Shown here: positions 6,672 through 6,872 of the stretch, piece by piece
How the letters are laid out: the number at the start of each line of letters is the position of its first letter
Position numbering within the stretch: the first letter of the stretch is position 1
Assembly: GCA_018065165.1 (NCBI GenBank)
Contig: JAGHTV010000177.1
Coordinates: forward strand, 1-6,872
Reading direction: 5' to 3'
Source: Candidatus Sodaliphilus fimicaballi
GTDB taxonomy: Bacteria; Bacteroidota; Bacteroidia; Bacteroidales; Muribaculaceae
DNA length: 6,872 nucleotides
The notes under the pieces: model-generated
What the model was told of the DNA's origin: nothing
Seen by the model: only the letters and a program-made list of their open reading frames with translations
The model's database searches: none
Program-made: the position numbers and the translations under genes

Positions 6672-6704
6672 AATCCTGGCCTTGCGGTCAGGATTTATTT
6701 GTTT
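6672..6704 (+). terminator. Intrinsic terminator after the outer-membrane protein gene
   Basis: AATCCTGGCC (6672-6681) pairs with GGTCAGGATT (6686-6695) over 10 bp with one G.U pair and a TTGC loop; a T-rich tail (TATTTGTTT) follows. On the opposite strand the same hairpin is followed by a T-rich stretch (ATTATTTTGTTT), so it could also stop leftward transcripts. It lies 25 nt after the stop codon. Confidence 0.83.
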
Positions 6705-6872
6705 ATATACCACTGGCCATGTAGGTATTGCTTAGGATCAGTCGAAAAAAAACTGGGGAAATAACAAATGACATATTGCCATAAACTTGGCAAAGAAAAT
6801 TTGTCCGCAGGACAATACAATTGATAACCCCGTACGCCGAACGTAGTGGCGTGCGGGGATTAGAGAGCATAT
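6705..6872. other. Non-coding right end with three successive hairpins
   Basis: No convincing gene is seen here. Three hairpins lie in 83 nt: TTGCCA (6776-6781) with TGGCAA (6788-6793), loop 6; TTGTCC (6801-6806) with GGACAA (6810-6815), loop GCA; and an 11-bp stem with one T.G pair, CCCCGTACGCC (6828-6838) with GGCGTGCGGGG (6848-6858), loop 9. The third is far more GC-rich than its surroundings. A run of eight A lies at 6745-6752. On the minus strand the second stem is followed by a T-rich stretch, so it could end a leftward transcript. The region could be a dispersed palindromic repeat, a structured RNA, or the 3' flank of a convergent gene beyond the window. Confidence 0.45.

Noticed and set aside
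6816..6823. TACAATTG as a -7 promoter element for a gene to the right
   Set aside because: It has one mismatch to TAnnTTTG and no TTTG/TTG at the proper 19-21 nt distance upstream.
6768..6824. 18-codon + strand ORF after the last terminator
   Set aside because: It is very short, has no upstream signal or recognised similarity, and spans two hairpins; probably chance or part of a repeat.

Overview
The window looks like Bacteroidota chromosome, most likely order Bacteroidales (Muribaculaceae- or Prevotellaceae-like; family level is inference). The clues are: no Shine-Dalgarno sequences but A/T-rich leaders before start codons; a Bacteroides-type promoter (TTG, 19 nt, TAnnTTTG) before greA; a secreted GH2 enzyme with the DUF4982 and C5-type C-terminal layout common in gut Bacteroidales; and a small PorT-like outer-membrane barrel protein. 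All six genes lie on the + strand and all are complete. No mobile element, CRISPR array, tRNA or rRNA is visible.

Layout: (1) 1-73 is a short leader with four 9-nt CCGG units, followed by an exported GH2 beta-galactosidase-type enzyme (74-2473). (2) 2474-2555 is a gap whose last 55 bases are six 9-10 nt GGCTAT-type units running right up to the next start codon. (3) A FemAB/GNAT-fold acyltransferase-like gene (2556-3494) overlaps an O-antigen/lipid III-type flippase gene (3494-4927) by one base; together they look like a piece of surface-glycan assembly. (4) 4928-5073 holds a promoter and a leader with a terminator-like hairpin, then greA (5074-5544) and a HIT-family hydrolase gene (5547-5948) as a tight operon closed by a strong terminator (5966-5998). 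(5) A single-gene unit for an outer-membrane beta-barrel protein (6039-6647) ends at a second terminator (6672-6704). (6) The last 168 bases have no convincing gene but contain three consecutive hairpins.

Functionally there are three blocks: glycan breakdown in the envelope (GH2), glycan building and export (acyltransferase plus flippase), and housekeeping (greA-HIT) next to an envelope protein. No complete new system is apparent. The most interesting non-coding signals are the two 9-nt-period arrays in front of genes, the terminator-like hairpin inside the greA leader, and the hairpin cluster at the right end.
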